Assembly: GCA_026225115.1 (NCBI GenBank) | Contig: JAMFSE010000083.1 | Span: forward strand, 1 to 51,523 | Direction of reading: 5' to 3' | From: Rhodovastum atsumiense | GTDB taxonomy: Bacteria > Pseudomonadota > Alphaproteobacteria > Acetobacterales > Acetobacteraceae | Length of the DNA: 51,523 nucleotides | Part shown: positions 1-8,351 of the stretch, in pieces | Layout of the letters: each line of letters opens with the position of its first letter | How positions within the stretch are numbered: position 1 is the stretch's first letter | Notes under the pieces: model-generated | What the model was told of the DNA's origin: nothing | Seen by the model: only the letters and a program-made list of their open reading frames with translations | Database searches by the model: none | Program-made: the position numbers and the translations under genes

Positions 1-120
1 GGCGGGGATTACCTGATCACCTTCGACCGGGCGCTGGAGGTGCAGGGGCTGGTCGAGGCGCTGTATGCCTCGGATGCCCGCCGGGCCTGGGTGGATACTT
101 CGGTGCCCGCCTCGGTTTAG
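1..120 (+). CDS. C-terminal fragment, probable Gfo/Idh/MocA-family oxidoreductase
   Basis: Frame 1 is open from the window edge to a TAG at 118-120 and gives 39 residues. The segment with 'QGLVEALYASDARRAWV' resembles the extreme C-terminus of NAD(P)-dependent Gfo/Idh/MocA sugar-type dehydrogenases, where a late helix carries a similar 'ALYxSxxxxxWV' pattern. The N-terminal Rossmann domain lies outside the window, so the assignment rests only on this short tail. It is followed by about 235 bases without a gene before the amidohydrolase at 356. Confidence 0.5.
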   Translation, partial: GGDYLITFDRALEVQGLVEALYASDARRAWVDTSVPASV

Positions 121-355
121 GCGGGGTTCAGGGGGCGGGGCTCTCCTATTGACACCCCCCTTCAATCAGGTAGATCATTCATCGTAAAATTGGCTTTCTA
201 CAGACTGCGTGTGCGTTGACCGTGCCGACAGCCGCATTGGTTTTTGCCCGGCCGGGCCCTATTTGAGAGGCTGTAAAATGCGCGCGAAACGGGCGCTCGC
301 GTGGCCAGAAGATGAGCGCCGCAGAGAAGCCGTTATCTCCAGGAGGATTTAAAAA

Positions 356-1594
356 ATGTCTGCCACCAGTTTGGAAAATAAATATTCGGAGCAAGGCCCG
401 GGCATCAAAATCGATCCGGGCCTGGGGTATTCGGCCTTCGATGCGGATAGCCATTATTATGAAGCCGAGGATTGCCTAACCCGGCATCTGCCGAAGGAAT
501 GGCGGCGGCGGGGGCCGAAATGGGCGCTGATCAATGGCCGCAAGCGGCTGCTGCTGGGCGACCATTTGTATAATTACATTCCCGACCCGACTTTCTCGCA
601 GCTGGGCAAGCCTGGCGCCGCGCATGATTATTTCGGCGCCAAGCTGGACGGCAAGAGCCTGGCCGATGTGATGGGCGATCTGGAGCCCTGCCGCGCCGAA
701 TACCGGGATCGCGACGTGCGGCTGCAGACGATGGATTCGCAGGGGCTGGGCGCTGCCTGGATGTTCCCCACACTCGGCGTGACGCTGGAGGTGACCTATA
801 AAGACGATCTTGAGGCGTCGCTGGCGACGATCCGCTCGTTCAATCGCTGGGTCGAGGACGATTGGGGATTTGCCTATAAGGATCGTATTTTCGGCGTGCC
901 GCTGATCTCCTTTTCCGATCCGAAATGGGCGGTCGAGGAGCTCGAGTATCTGATCAGCAAGGGCGTGAAAATCGTCTCCATGCGCAACGGGCCGGTTTAT
1001 ACCGCCAACGGCACGACCTCGCCGGGGGCGCCTGAGTTCGATCCGTTCTGGGCACGCTGCGAGGAGGCGGGGGTGATTATGGCGCCACATGCCGGCGATG
1101 ATGGCTACGACTTCCTGGGCCGGATGTGGGAGCCCTGGGCGGACCGCACCGGTTTTCATGTGACGCCGATGAGCAAATGCGTGACCTCGCAACGCGCGGT
1201 GCCGGATTTCTTTGCGGCGCTGGTGTGTCACCGGGTGTTCGAACGGTTTCCGAAACTGCGGGTGGCTTCCATCGAGAATGGCGCCGCCTGGGTGGCGCCG
1301 CTGCTGGTGCGGCTGTTCCGCGGGCACGCGCAGGTGAAGGGGTATTACAAGAAGAACCCGGTCGACCAGTTCCATGAAAATATCTGGGTGACCCCGTTCT
1401 GGGAAGACAATGTGGCGGATCTGGCGAAGGTCATGCCGGTGGAACGGATTTTGTTCGGCAGCGATTATCCGCATCTCGAGGGGGTTGAGGCGCCGCTCGA
1501 TTTCGTGTCGGAGCTGGACAGCTTCAATGCGGTCGATAAGCGTAAGATCATGCGCGACAATATCGTGGCCCTGACCGAGACTGCGAACGTCTGA
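356..1594 (+). CDS. Amidohydrolase family protein (PF04909, ACMSD-like TIM barrel)
   Basis: A 412-residue metal-dependent hydrolase or decarboxylase of the amidohydrolase-2 superfamily, presumably cytoplasmic; these enzymes cleave C-C or C-N/C-O bonds in catabolic pathways. Visible metal-site elements are D29/D31/H33 in 'FDADSHYYE', H245 in 'PHAGDDGYD' and D370/H373 in 'FGSDYPH'. A strong ribosome site (AGGAGG, about 341-346) precedes ATG 356. The preceding 235 bases hold a possible TTGACA box at 149-154 but no gene. It heads a run with three acyl-CoA synthetases, suggesting its product is CoA-activated. It is a paralogue of the gene at 18337-19527, with shared 'FNRWVEDDWGF'/'LNQWTVDEWGF' segments. 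The exact reaction is unknown. Confidence 0.88.
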   Translation: MSATSLENKYSEQGPGIKIDPGLGYSAFDADSHYYEAEDCLTRHLPKEWRRRGPKWALINGRKRLLLGDHLYNYIPDPTFSQLGKPGAAHDYFGAKLDGKSLADVMGDLEPCRAEYRDRDVRLQTMDSQGLGAAWMFPTLGVTLEVTYKDDLEASLATIRSFNRWVEDDWGFAYKDRIFGVPLISFSDPKWAVEELEYLISKGVKIVSMRNGPVYTANGTTSPGAPEFDPFWARCEEAGVIMAPHAGDDGYDFLGRMWEPWADRTGFHVTPMSKCVTSQRAVPDFFAALVCHRVFERFPKLRVASIENGAAWVAPLLVRLFRGHAQVKGYYKKNPVDQFHENIWVTPFWEDNVADLAKVMPVERILFGSDYPHLEGVEAPLDFVSELDSFNAVDKRKIMRDNIVALTETANV

Positions 1595-1602
1595 TGGACA
1601 AG

Positions 1603-1627
1603 CGGCGGGGCGATCTTCGCCCCGCCG
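1603..1627 (+). promoter_or_regulatory. Intercistronic hairpin after the amidohydrolase
   Basis: A perfect 10-bp inverted repeat (CGGCGGGGCG / CGCCCCGCCG, loop ATCTT) starts 9 bases after the amidohydrolase stop. No T-run follows, so it is not a standard intrinsic terminator. It could stabilise or partly terminate the upstream message, giving different dosage of the amidohydrolase and the synthetases downstream. Confidence 0.5.
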
Positions 1628-1652
1628 CCGGTTTGACGAGACCCGCGTTTCA

Positions 1653-3272
1653 ATGCGCCCTCAAGACAAATTTGCGCCGCCGGGCGAGCTGAGCGAAGCC
1701 TCACTGATGGTGAGCGCGGGGCTGGCGCATCGGCGCGCCGATACACGTGCCACACTCCCGGCTGAGCCGATCGGCGAGATCTTGCGCCGGAACGCCAAGC
1801 AGTTCGGCGCGCGGCCGGCGGTGTGGGTGGCGCGGGGCGATGCGGTGGCATCGATCCTGAGCTATGGAGAGCTGCTGGCGCAAGCCGAGAATGTGGCGCG
1901 CTGGCTGGCCGCGCGTTGCCAGCCGGGTGAGCGGGTTGCCTTGTGGTCGCGCAATTCGGTGGAATCCATTTTGCTGCTGTATGGCAGTGCGCTGGCGGGC
2001 ACGATTTATGTGCCGTTCAATACGTCCTGGGCGGATGCGGAGGTGGCGCATGCCTTGGCGCTGGCGCGGCCGGCGATTGTGTTTGCGGGGCTGAGCAATT
2101 CCGGCCTGGATCTGGCGCCGCGCGCGCAGGCACTGAGCCCCTGCCCGGTTCACCGTTTGGAGGAGATTAATGCAATCGGGCGGGCGCAATCCGAACAGGA
2201 CTTGCCGCCGGTCGCGCAGAGCGATCCGTTTCTGATCCAGTTCACCAGCGGCACCACCGGCAAGGCGAAGGGGGCGGTGATCAGCCACCGGGCCGGGCTG
2301 ATGGGCGGCTGGCTGCGCCAGCATGCGGAGGGCGTGGATGAGAACGATATCTGGCTGAACGCGGTGCCCTTCCACCATGTCGGCGGGTCCTGCACGATTG
2401 TGCTGGGCGCGTTGCTTGCTGCCGCCTCCTTCACCGTGATCGAGCGCTATGATCGCGATCAGATCGTGGCGCTGATGCGCGTTATCCGGCCGACGCGGAT
2501 GGGCGGGGTGCCGACCATGTGGCTCGATATTCTGGCCGCCGATGATCTGCCCCCGGAGAACGGGATCAAGATGGTGTCGCTGGGCGGCGCCAGCGTGCCG
2601 GCGGAGCTGGTGCGCCGGGTGCATTCGCAGCTCGGCGCCAAGGTCAGCATCGGCTATGGGCAGTCGGAGTTTACCGCGGCGACGGCGACGATGCGCGACG
2701 ATCCGCCTGAGCTGCATGCCGAAACGGTAGGGCGGCCGCTGCCGCATATCGAAATGAAGATCGTCGATCTGGTGACCAATGCGGTTTTGCGGTTTGGCGA
2801 GACCGGGGAGATTTGCGTGCGTGGGCCGGCGATGATGGACGGCTATTGGGATAGCCCCGAGGCGACGGCGGCAACGATCGACGCGCAGGGTTTTTTGCAT
2901 ACCGGCGATCTCGGCGCGATGGATGAGAATGGTTATGTGCGGATCAATGGCCGCAGCCGGGAGGTGATTATCCGGGGCGGAGAAAATATTTATCCGCCGG
3001 AGATCGAGGCGGCGCTGATCAGCCATCCGGCGGTGGCACTGGCGGCGGTGGTGGGGGTCGATCATGCGCGGCTGGGCCAGGAGCCCGGCGCGATCGTGCA
3101 ACTGCATCCGGGTGCGGCCGTGGAGGCGGAGGCGCTTGAAGCGCATGTCGGCGGGCTTTTGGCAAAATTTAAAATTCCCCGGCATTGGCGCTTCGTGGAT
3201 GCGATGCCGCTGACGGCGTCGGGCAAGATTCGCAAGGTGGAACTGGAAGGGTTGTTTAAGCAAAGCTCATGA
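1653..3272 (+). CDS. AMP-dependent acyl-CoA synthetase (ligase 1)
   Basis: A 539-residue adenylate-forming enzyme that activates a carboxylic acid as acyl-AMP and transfers it to CoA. The canonical phosphate loop 'FTSGTTGKAKG' is at residues 197-207. The A5 motif is 'GYGQSEF', the hinge region is 'GRSREVIIRGGENIYPPEIE' and the catalytic lysine lies in 'LTASGKIRK' near the C-terminus. The start is uncertain: ATG 1653 has a weak ribosome site and ATG 1707 is an alternative. It is the first of three consecutive synthetases, joined to the next by an ATGA overlap. Motifs look intact, so it is probably active; the acyl substrate is unknown. Confidence 0.92.
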   Translation: MRPQDKFAPPGELSEASLMVSAGLAHRRADTRATLPAEPIGEILRRNAKQFGARPAVWVARGDAVASILSYGELLAQAENVARWLAARCQPGERVALWSRNSVESILLLYGSALAGTIYVPFNTSWADAEVAHALALARPAIVFAGLSNSGLDLAPRAQALSPCPVHRLEEINAIGRAQSEQDLPPVAQSDPFLIQFTSGTTGKAKGAVISHRAGLMGGWLRQHAEGVDENDIWLNAVPFHHVGGSCTIVLGALLAAASFTVIERYDRDQIVALMRVIRPTRMGGVPTMWLDILAADDLPPENGIKMVSLGGASVPAELVRRVHSQLGAKVSIGYGQSEFTAATATMRDDPPELHAETVGRPLPHIEMKIVDLVTNAVLRFGETGEICVRGPAMMDGYWDSPEATAATIDAQGFLHTGDLGAMDENGYVRINGRSREVIIRGGENIYPPEIEAALISHPAVALAAVVGVDHARLGQEPGAIVQLHPGAAVEAEALEAHVGGLLAKFKIPRHWRFVDAMPLTASGKIRKVELEGLFKQSS

Positions 3273-4801
3273 ACAGCGATACGATCGGCGCATTGATCCG
3301 GATGCAAGGGCGGCTTGGGAGCAAGCCGCTGGTTGTCGTTGACAGCAAGCGGCTGAGCTATGGGGAGGCGGAGGCGCGGTCGCGGCGGGTGGCTGCGGGG
3401 TTGCTGGCGGCCGGCGCCGGGCGCGGCAGCCGGGTGGCGCTGCTGTTCGGGAATAGTCCGGATTTTGCGGTGGCGTTTATTGCGGTGACGCGGATTGGCG
3501 CGATTGCGATGCCGTTCAGCACGCTCTCCACCGCGCATGAGATCAGCGGGCTGCTGTTCAATGCCGATGCGGAATATTTTATTTCGGCGGGCGCGTATCG
3601 CGGACGGGATTTGCGGGCGGTTGTGGCGGATGCCATTGGGGCATCGCCCGAGGGCGAGTTGATGCTGCCGCATTTGCCGGTGATGCGAAAAGTTTGGTTC
3701 GATCTCAGCGGGCTGGAGGCGGCGGGGGCTGACGATTCTGCAGTCGCCGAGGCGGAGGAACAAGTGTCTTCCGCCGATACGCTGATGCTGATCCATACGT
3801 CCGGTTCCACCAGCGCGCCCAAAGGCGTGATCCATACGCAGGGCCAGGTGATCCGCAATATGCGGCGGCAGAATCTGCTGCGGGGGTATCGCGAGGAAGA
3901 CTGCCTGCTTTCGAACTCGCCATGGTTCTGGGTGGGCGGCATGGCGTTCAGTTTTCTGGCGACGCTGATTGCAGGCGCGAAACTGCTGTGCTCGAGCGCC
4001 GAGCCGGCGGCGATGTTGGATTTGATCGAGGCAGAGCGGCCAACCTTGACCAATGGGGTGGCGGCGACGGTGTTGAATCTGACGCGCGATCCGAGTTTTG
4101 CGAGCCGGGATTTGTCGTCGATGCAGCGCGGGAATTTATATCCGATCATGCCGCCCGAGAAGCGGCCGGCGGATCCGGAGTTGCGGTATAATCTGTTCGG
4201 GATGACGGAGATGGGCAGCGTTTGCCTGTTTGATCCCTCCGAGGAGGATTTGCCGGACGCAAAGCGCGGGAGTTTCGGCAGTCCGGTCGAAGGGGTCGAC
4301 ATGCGGATTGTCGATCCGGAGACCGGGGAGGATGCGCAGGCGGGCGAGATGTGGGCGCGCGGGGCGAATGTGATGCAGGGTTATTACGGGCGCGAGGCCT
4401 GGGCCTGTTTCGATGACGCGGGCTGGCACCATACCGGCGATATGATGGCGGTGGATGCAGATGGCGATTTCTTCTTCAAGGGGCGGACCGGGGATATTAT
4501 CCGGACGTCCGGCGCGCAGGTCTCGCCGCGCGAGGTTGAGGGGGCAATTTCCGAGGCGACCGGCGGGCGGATGTCGATTGTGATCGGGATCCCCGATGAA
4601 GAGCGCGGGCAATTGGTGACGGCGATTTTGCTCGGCGATGAGGCATTCGATGCAGAGGCTTTGCGGCTGGCGCTGCGGGCCAAGCTTTCGCCGTACAAGG
4701 TGCCGCGCAAGTTCATGGCGATGGCGGAATCAGCGCTGCCGACGGTTTCCAGCGGCAAGGTTGATTTGAAGAAACTGGTGGAGATTGCGCGTGGCCGCTG
4801 A
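3269..4801 (+). CDS. AMP-dependent acyl-CoA synthetase (ligase 2)
   Basis: A 510-residue adenylate-forming CoA ligase whose ATG overlaps the stop of ligase 1 (ATGA), indicating translational coupling. The phosphate loop is 'HTSGSTSAPKG' (176-186), with Ser where the family normally has Gly after the second Thr. The A5 motif is 'FGMTEMGS', the hinge contains 'GRTGDIIRTSGAQVSPREVE' and the catalytic Lys lies in 'TVSSGKVDLKK'. It shares segments such as 'VIHTQG' and 'FFWVGG/WFWVGG' with ligase 3, so the two look like a tandem duplication that diverged. Whether it forms CoA thioesters or only adenylates cannot be decided from sequence. Confidence 0.9.
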   Translation: MNSDTIGALIRMQGRLGSKPLVVVDSKRLSYGEAEARSRRVAAGLLAAGAGRGSRVALLFGNSPDFAVAFIAVTRIGAIAMPFSTLSTAHEISGLLFNADAEYFISAGAYRGRDLRAVVADAIGASPEGELMLPHLPVMRKVWFDLSGLEAAGADDSAVAEAEEQVSSADTLMLIHTSGSTSAPKGVIHTQGQVIRNMRRQNLLRGYREEDCLLSNSPWFWVGGMAFSFLATLIAGAKLLCSSAEPAAMLDLIEAERPTLTNGVAATVLNLTRDPSFASRDLSSMQRGNLYPIMPPEKRPADPELRYNLFGMTEMGSVCLFDPSEEDLPDAKRGSFGSPVEGVDMRIVDPETGEDAQAGEMWARGANVMQGYYGREAWACFDDAGWHHTGDMMAVDADGDFFFKGRTGDIIRTSGAQVSPREVEGAISEATGGRMSIVIGIPDEERGQLVTAILLGDEAFDAEALRLALRAKLSPYKVPRKFMAMAESALPTVSSGKVDLKKLVEIARGR

Positions 4802-6329
4802 GACGTTCTCCGCTGAAACGATCCCGGCCCTGTTGGCCGAACGCGCCGGGCGGACGCCGGGGCTGGAAGCGATCGTGGGCGATGATCTGCGGCTGGATTA
4901 TGCCGGGCTGGAACGCGCGAGTGTTGAGCGGGCGGCCTGGCTGGTGGCGCGGGGCGTGAACAAGGGCCATCGCGTCGGGCTGCTGATGGGCAACGGCGTG
5001 GAATGGGCGGTGAATGCCTATGCGGTGATGCGCATCGGCGCGGTACTGGTGCCGCTGAGCACGCTGTTGCGGCCGCCTGAGCGGATGGAGCAATTGGCGG
5101 CGGCGGGGGTACGGCATTTGATTGCGGCGGCCGCGCATCGGGGGCGGGATTTCCGGGCGGAGTTTTTGGCGCTGGACCGGGCTTTGCTGCCGTCGCTCCG
5201 AGAAATCTGGTGGGAAGACGAGATGGACGCGCCGGATGCGGCGGCGGTGGCGATGGCGGCGGCGCTGACGGCGCGGGTGGTGCCGGCGGATGACATGGTG
5301 ATCCTATTCACGGCGGGCAGCCGCGGGCGGCCGAAGGGGGTTATTCATACGCAGGGCGCCGCGATCCGGGCCAATCGGGCCGGGCTGGCGGATCGCTGCA
5401 TCGAGGCGGGCACGCGGCTCTATTTGCCGATGCCGTTTTTCTGGGTGGGCGGATTTGCGGCCGGGCTGATTTCGGCTTTGAACGCCGGGGCGACGCTGCT
5501 GACCGAGGCGGTGCCGGAGCCGGCGGGTACGTTGCGGTTTCTGGCCAGCGAGCATGTGACCTTGTTTCGCGGCTGGCCGGACCAGGCGGCGGCACTGGCG
5601 GCGCATCCGGATTTTGTAAGTACCGATCTGCATGTTTTGGCGGCGGGGAGTTTGAATGCGCTGCTGCCTCCGGCATTGCGGGCAGCGCCGGGCGCGCGCG
5701 CCAATACGTTCGGCATGACCGAGAGTTTTGGGCCGTATGCCGGCTATCCGCTGGACCTGGATATGCCGGCGGATAAATGGGGCAGCTGCGGACGGCCGTT
5801 TGAAGGGATGAAGGTCCGGATTGCGGATTCTAAAACTGGAGAAATTCTCGCGGCGGATGCGGTGGGCAGTATTCAAATCGGCGGGCATAATATTCTGCGC
5901 GGCATTTGCGGGCACGAGCGGGAGGAGATTTTTACCCCGGATCGCTGGTATGACACCGGGGACCTTGGGCGGATCGATACGGACGGATTTCTTTGGCTGA
6001 CCGGACGCAAGGATGACATGATCAAGGTGAAGGGGGTCAGCGTCTATCCTTCCGAGGTTGAGGCGGCGCTGGAGGCGATACCGGGCGTCGCGCGGGCGTT
6101 TGTGACCGATGTTTTGGACGGCGGCGCGGTGGCGATCGGGGCGGCGGTGGTGGTGCGGGATACCGAGTTGGATGCCGCGGCACTTGTTGCAGCTTTGAGG
6201 CCGAACCTCAGCAGTTTTAAAATTCCGTCGCGCTGGGTAATGCTGGGCGGCATGAGCGAATTGCCGCGCACGGCGTCCGGCAAAATCGATAAGCCGGCGC
6301 TGCAGGCGCTGATCGCCGGGAGCGTTTAA
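4791..6329 (+). CDS. AMP-dependent acyl-CoA synthetase (ligase 3)
   Basis: A 512-residue member of the same family, overlapping the end of ligase 2 by 11 bases. I chose GTG 4791 because GGTGGAG at 4777-4783 is well spaced from it; the further upstream TTG 4785 would sit almost on that site. The phosphate loop is unusual, 'FTAGSRGRPKG' (about 173-183), lacking the usual second Thr-Gly arrangement. The A5 motif 'FGMTESFG', hinge 'GRKDDMIKVKGVSVYPSEVE' and catalytic Lys in 'PRTASGKIDK' are kept. The altered loop may mean weakened or specialised ATP use. Its stop codon overlaps the stop of the convergent broken gene at 6326. Confidence 0.88.
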   Translation: MAAETFSAETIPALLAERAGRTPGLEAIVGDDLRLDYAGLERASVERAAWLVARGVNKGHRVGLLMGNGVEWAVNAYAVMRIGAVLVPLSTLLRPPERMEQLAAAGVRHLIAAAAHRGRDFRAEFLALDRALLPSLREIWWEDEMDAPDAAAVAMAAALTARVVPADDMVILFTAGSRGRPKGVIHTQGAAIRANRAGLADRCIEAGTRLYLPMPFFWVGGFAAGLISALNAGATLLTEAVPEPAGTLRFLASEHVTLFRGWPDQAAALAAHPDFVSTDLHVLAAGSLNALLPPALRAAPGARANTFGMTESFGPYAGYPLDLDMPADKWGSCGRPFEGMKVRIADSKTGEILAADAVGSIQIGGHNILRGICGHEREEIFTPDRWYDTGDLGRIDTDGFLWLTGRKDDMIKVKGVSVYPSEVEAALEAIPGVARAFVTDVLDGGAVAIGAAVVVRDTELDAAALVAALRPNLSSFKIPSRWVMLGGMSELPRTASGKIDKPALQALIAGSV

Positions 6330-6706
6330 GGGACCAGTTGCCGGGCTACGGCTTCGGCGGAATCCTGGGGCGTGGTGTTGAAGGCTATTTTGGCGCCGGG
6401 CGCCGCGCGGTGGACGGCGTTGATCACAAGTTCGAACAAGGGCAGGCTTTTTGGCGGGATTCTGATGCCGCCGCCGATGACCACGCAATCATATTCGGCG
6501 CTGTGAAGTTTTTTCTCGAGCATGGCGCGGCCGGAATCGTCCGGGGTGATCATGCAGGTATCGCCCTGCCAGCCGCGTTTCTAGAAGTCCGCCACAGCGA
6601 TGGCGATGCCGGCCCAAATTTTTTCCGCATTGAAGCCCGGCGGCAGCGCGGGATCTGAATAGTCGACGGTTTCCGGCGCCTGGCCGACGAACAGGATGCG
6701 GGTCAT
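6326..6706 (-). pseudogene. Small conserved protein interrupted by an in-frame TAG
   Basis: Reading the minus strand from ATG 6706 (GGAG about 9 bases upstream) gives 'MTRILFVGQAPETVDYSDP', continues to 'GIAIAVADF', then meets TAG at 6583-6581, then resumes in the same frame with 'KRGWQGDTC' and a further 75 codons to TAA at 6328-6326. The two halves join without any frame change, so a single nonsense change in a gene of about 126 codons is the simplest reading. The second half contains 'CVVIGGGIRIPP', reminiscent of small proteins of unknown function found beside catabolic operons. An internal ATG at 6553 could still start the second half. It is convergent with ligase 3. A sequencing error is not excluded. 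Confidence 0.6.
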
Positions 6707-6917
6707 GCAAATGGTCTCCGGTGAAGCTCGGGCAGGATGGGCAGGATGGGCCTGGGGCGGGCCGTCGTGCAACCACGCAGTTTCGTTCATGAACCCGAGG
6801 TGAGCATATTTTAATTTATCAAGGCATAGCCTGCATTGTCACGATATCATCATTAAACCGGCGTTTCATTCCAGCGGCCAGGCCTCACCTGAGGAATCTC
6901 ACTTCTGGGAGCAGGGT

Positions 6918-8333
6918 ATGCTGGTTCATTTTGTTGCTTCGTCGGATGTCATTATCGCGATGCTGGTGGGGTGTTTCATCCTGGTGCTGGCTTTTGAGGC
7001 GACCAACGGGTTTCACGATACGTCGAATGCCGTGGCCACGGTGATCTACACCAATACGATGAAGCCGGTGCCGGCGGTGATCTGGTCGGGCATCATGAAT
7101 TTTATCGGCGTGCTGGTGGGCGGGATTGCGGTCGCCTATGCGCTGGTTGCGATATTGCCGCCGGATGTGCTGACGCCGCCGAACGGAGCGCCGGCGGTGC
7201 CGATGCTGCTGTCGCTTTTCGTCTCGGCCTTGTTCTGGAATATTCTGACCTGGTTTTTCGGGATTCCGAACAGCAGCTCGCATTGCATCATCGGTTCGTT
7301 GGTCGGCGTGGCGGTGGCGGATGCATTGTTGCATTCCCGCAACATGTCCGCCGGGGTGGATTGGGCGCAGATTTGGAAGGTGCTGGAGGGGCTGGCCTTC
7401 TCGCCGGTGCTGGGGTTTGTGCTGGCGGGCGGGCTGTATGGGATTTTGCGGCTGGTGGTTCGCAAGGGTCATCTTTTCGAGCCGCCGGAGGGCGATAAGC
7501 CGCCGGTGTGGTGGCTGCGCGGGCTGCTGTTTCTGACCTGTACCGGGGTTAGTTTTTCGCATGGGACGAACGACGGGCAGAAGAGCATCGGGCTGATCAT
7601 GCTGACGATCATCGGGCTGATGCCGGCGACCTACGCGCTTAACCCGAATGCGCATGCGGAGATGGCGCAGCTGGGCGCCAATGCGGCGCAGGCGATTCCG
7701 CTGATCCAGAAATATGGCGATGACCAGAAGCAGGCCGGGTTGCAGGCGGCGCAGGATTTACAGGCGGCAGGCGGCAGTATTGCGGGTGAGGCGCAGGCGC
7801 CGGTGACGCCGGACAAGTCGAGCCAGGAGCGGGCCACGCGGTCGCAATTGCGGGGCGATGTATACATGGTGCTGTCCGAGCTGAAGCATGTGACCGAGAC
7901 CGCGGGCAAGGATGCGGCGGCGAAGGCCAGCGCCAAGGCGCTGACCAAGAAGATGGGTCCGCCGGTGCATTATGCGCCGATGTGGGTGCGGGTGTTGAGC
8001 GCGCTTTGCCTCGGGGTGGGGACGATGGTTGGGTATAAGCGGGTGGTGCGCACATTGGGCGAGCGGCTCGGCAAGGAGCATATGACGCCGGGACAGGGCG
8101 GCAGCGCCGAGCTGGTGGGCGCGGTGCTGATCGGAGCGGCGGGATTTACGGGTCTGCCTGTCAGCACCACCCATATCATCACCTCGGGCATTGCCGGGAC
8201 CATGGTGAGCGGCGGCCAGGGCGTGCAGGGCGGGATGGTAAGCCGGATTGTGATGGCCTGGGTGTTTACGCTCCCCGCCACGATATTGATTGCCGGCGGT
8301 TTGTTTTATCTGTTGGCCAATCCGAATTTTTGA
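6918..8333 (+). CDS. pit: Inorganic phosphate transporter, Pit family
   Basis: A 471-residue inner-membrane low-affinity phosphate/metal-phosphate symporter. The duplicated PiT signatures are clear: 'NGFHDTSNAVATVIYT' in the N-terminal half and 'GFTGLPVSTTHIITSG' in the C-terminal half, with 'SHGTNDGQKSIG' near residue 215. Multiple hydrophobic segments flank a long hydrophilic loop (about residues 240-345) rich in Ala, Gln and Lys, as in other proteobacterial Pit proteins. GGGAG at 6907-6911 fits ATG 6918. It stands alone between the broken gene and the convergent autotransporter, so it is probably a single-gene unit unrelated to the catabolic genes. Confidence 0.95.
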   Translation: MLVHFVASSDVIIAMLVGCFILVLAFEATNGFHDTSNAVATVIYTNTMKPVPAVIWSGIMNFIGVLVGGIAVAYALVAILPPDVLTPPNGAPAVPMLLSLFVSALFWNILTWFFGIPNSSSHCIIGSLVGVAVADALLHSRNMSAGVDWAQIWKVLEGLAFSPVLGFVLAGGLYGILRLVVRKGHLFEPPEGDKPPVWWLRGLLFLTCTGVSFSHGTNDGQKSIGLIMLTIIGLMPATYALNPNAHAEMAQLGANAAQAIPLIQKYGDDQKQAGLQAAQDLQAAGGSIAGEAQAPVTPDKSSQERATRSQLRGDVYMVLSELKHVTETAGKDAAAKASAKALTKKMGPPVHYAPMWVRVLSALCLGVGTMVGYKRVVRTLGERLGKEHMTPGQGGSAELVGAVLIGAAGFTGLPVSTTHIITSGIAGTMVSGGQGVQGGMVSRIVMAWVFTLPATILIAGGLFYLLANPNF

Positions 8334-8351
8334 AGGACCGGTGACAGACTT

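Noticed and set aside
1701-3263. 520-codon minus-strand open frame opposite ligase 1
   Set aside because: Complementary shadow of a GC-rich coding sequence; composition (His, Arg, Gln rich) is not protein-like.
6581-6583. TAG read as pyrrolysine or programmed readthrough
   Set aside because: No context supports recoding, and a simple nonsense mutation or sequencing error explains the site.
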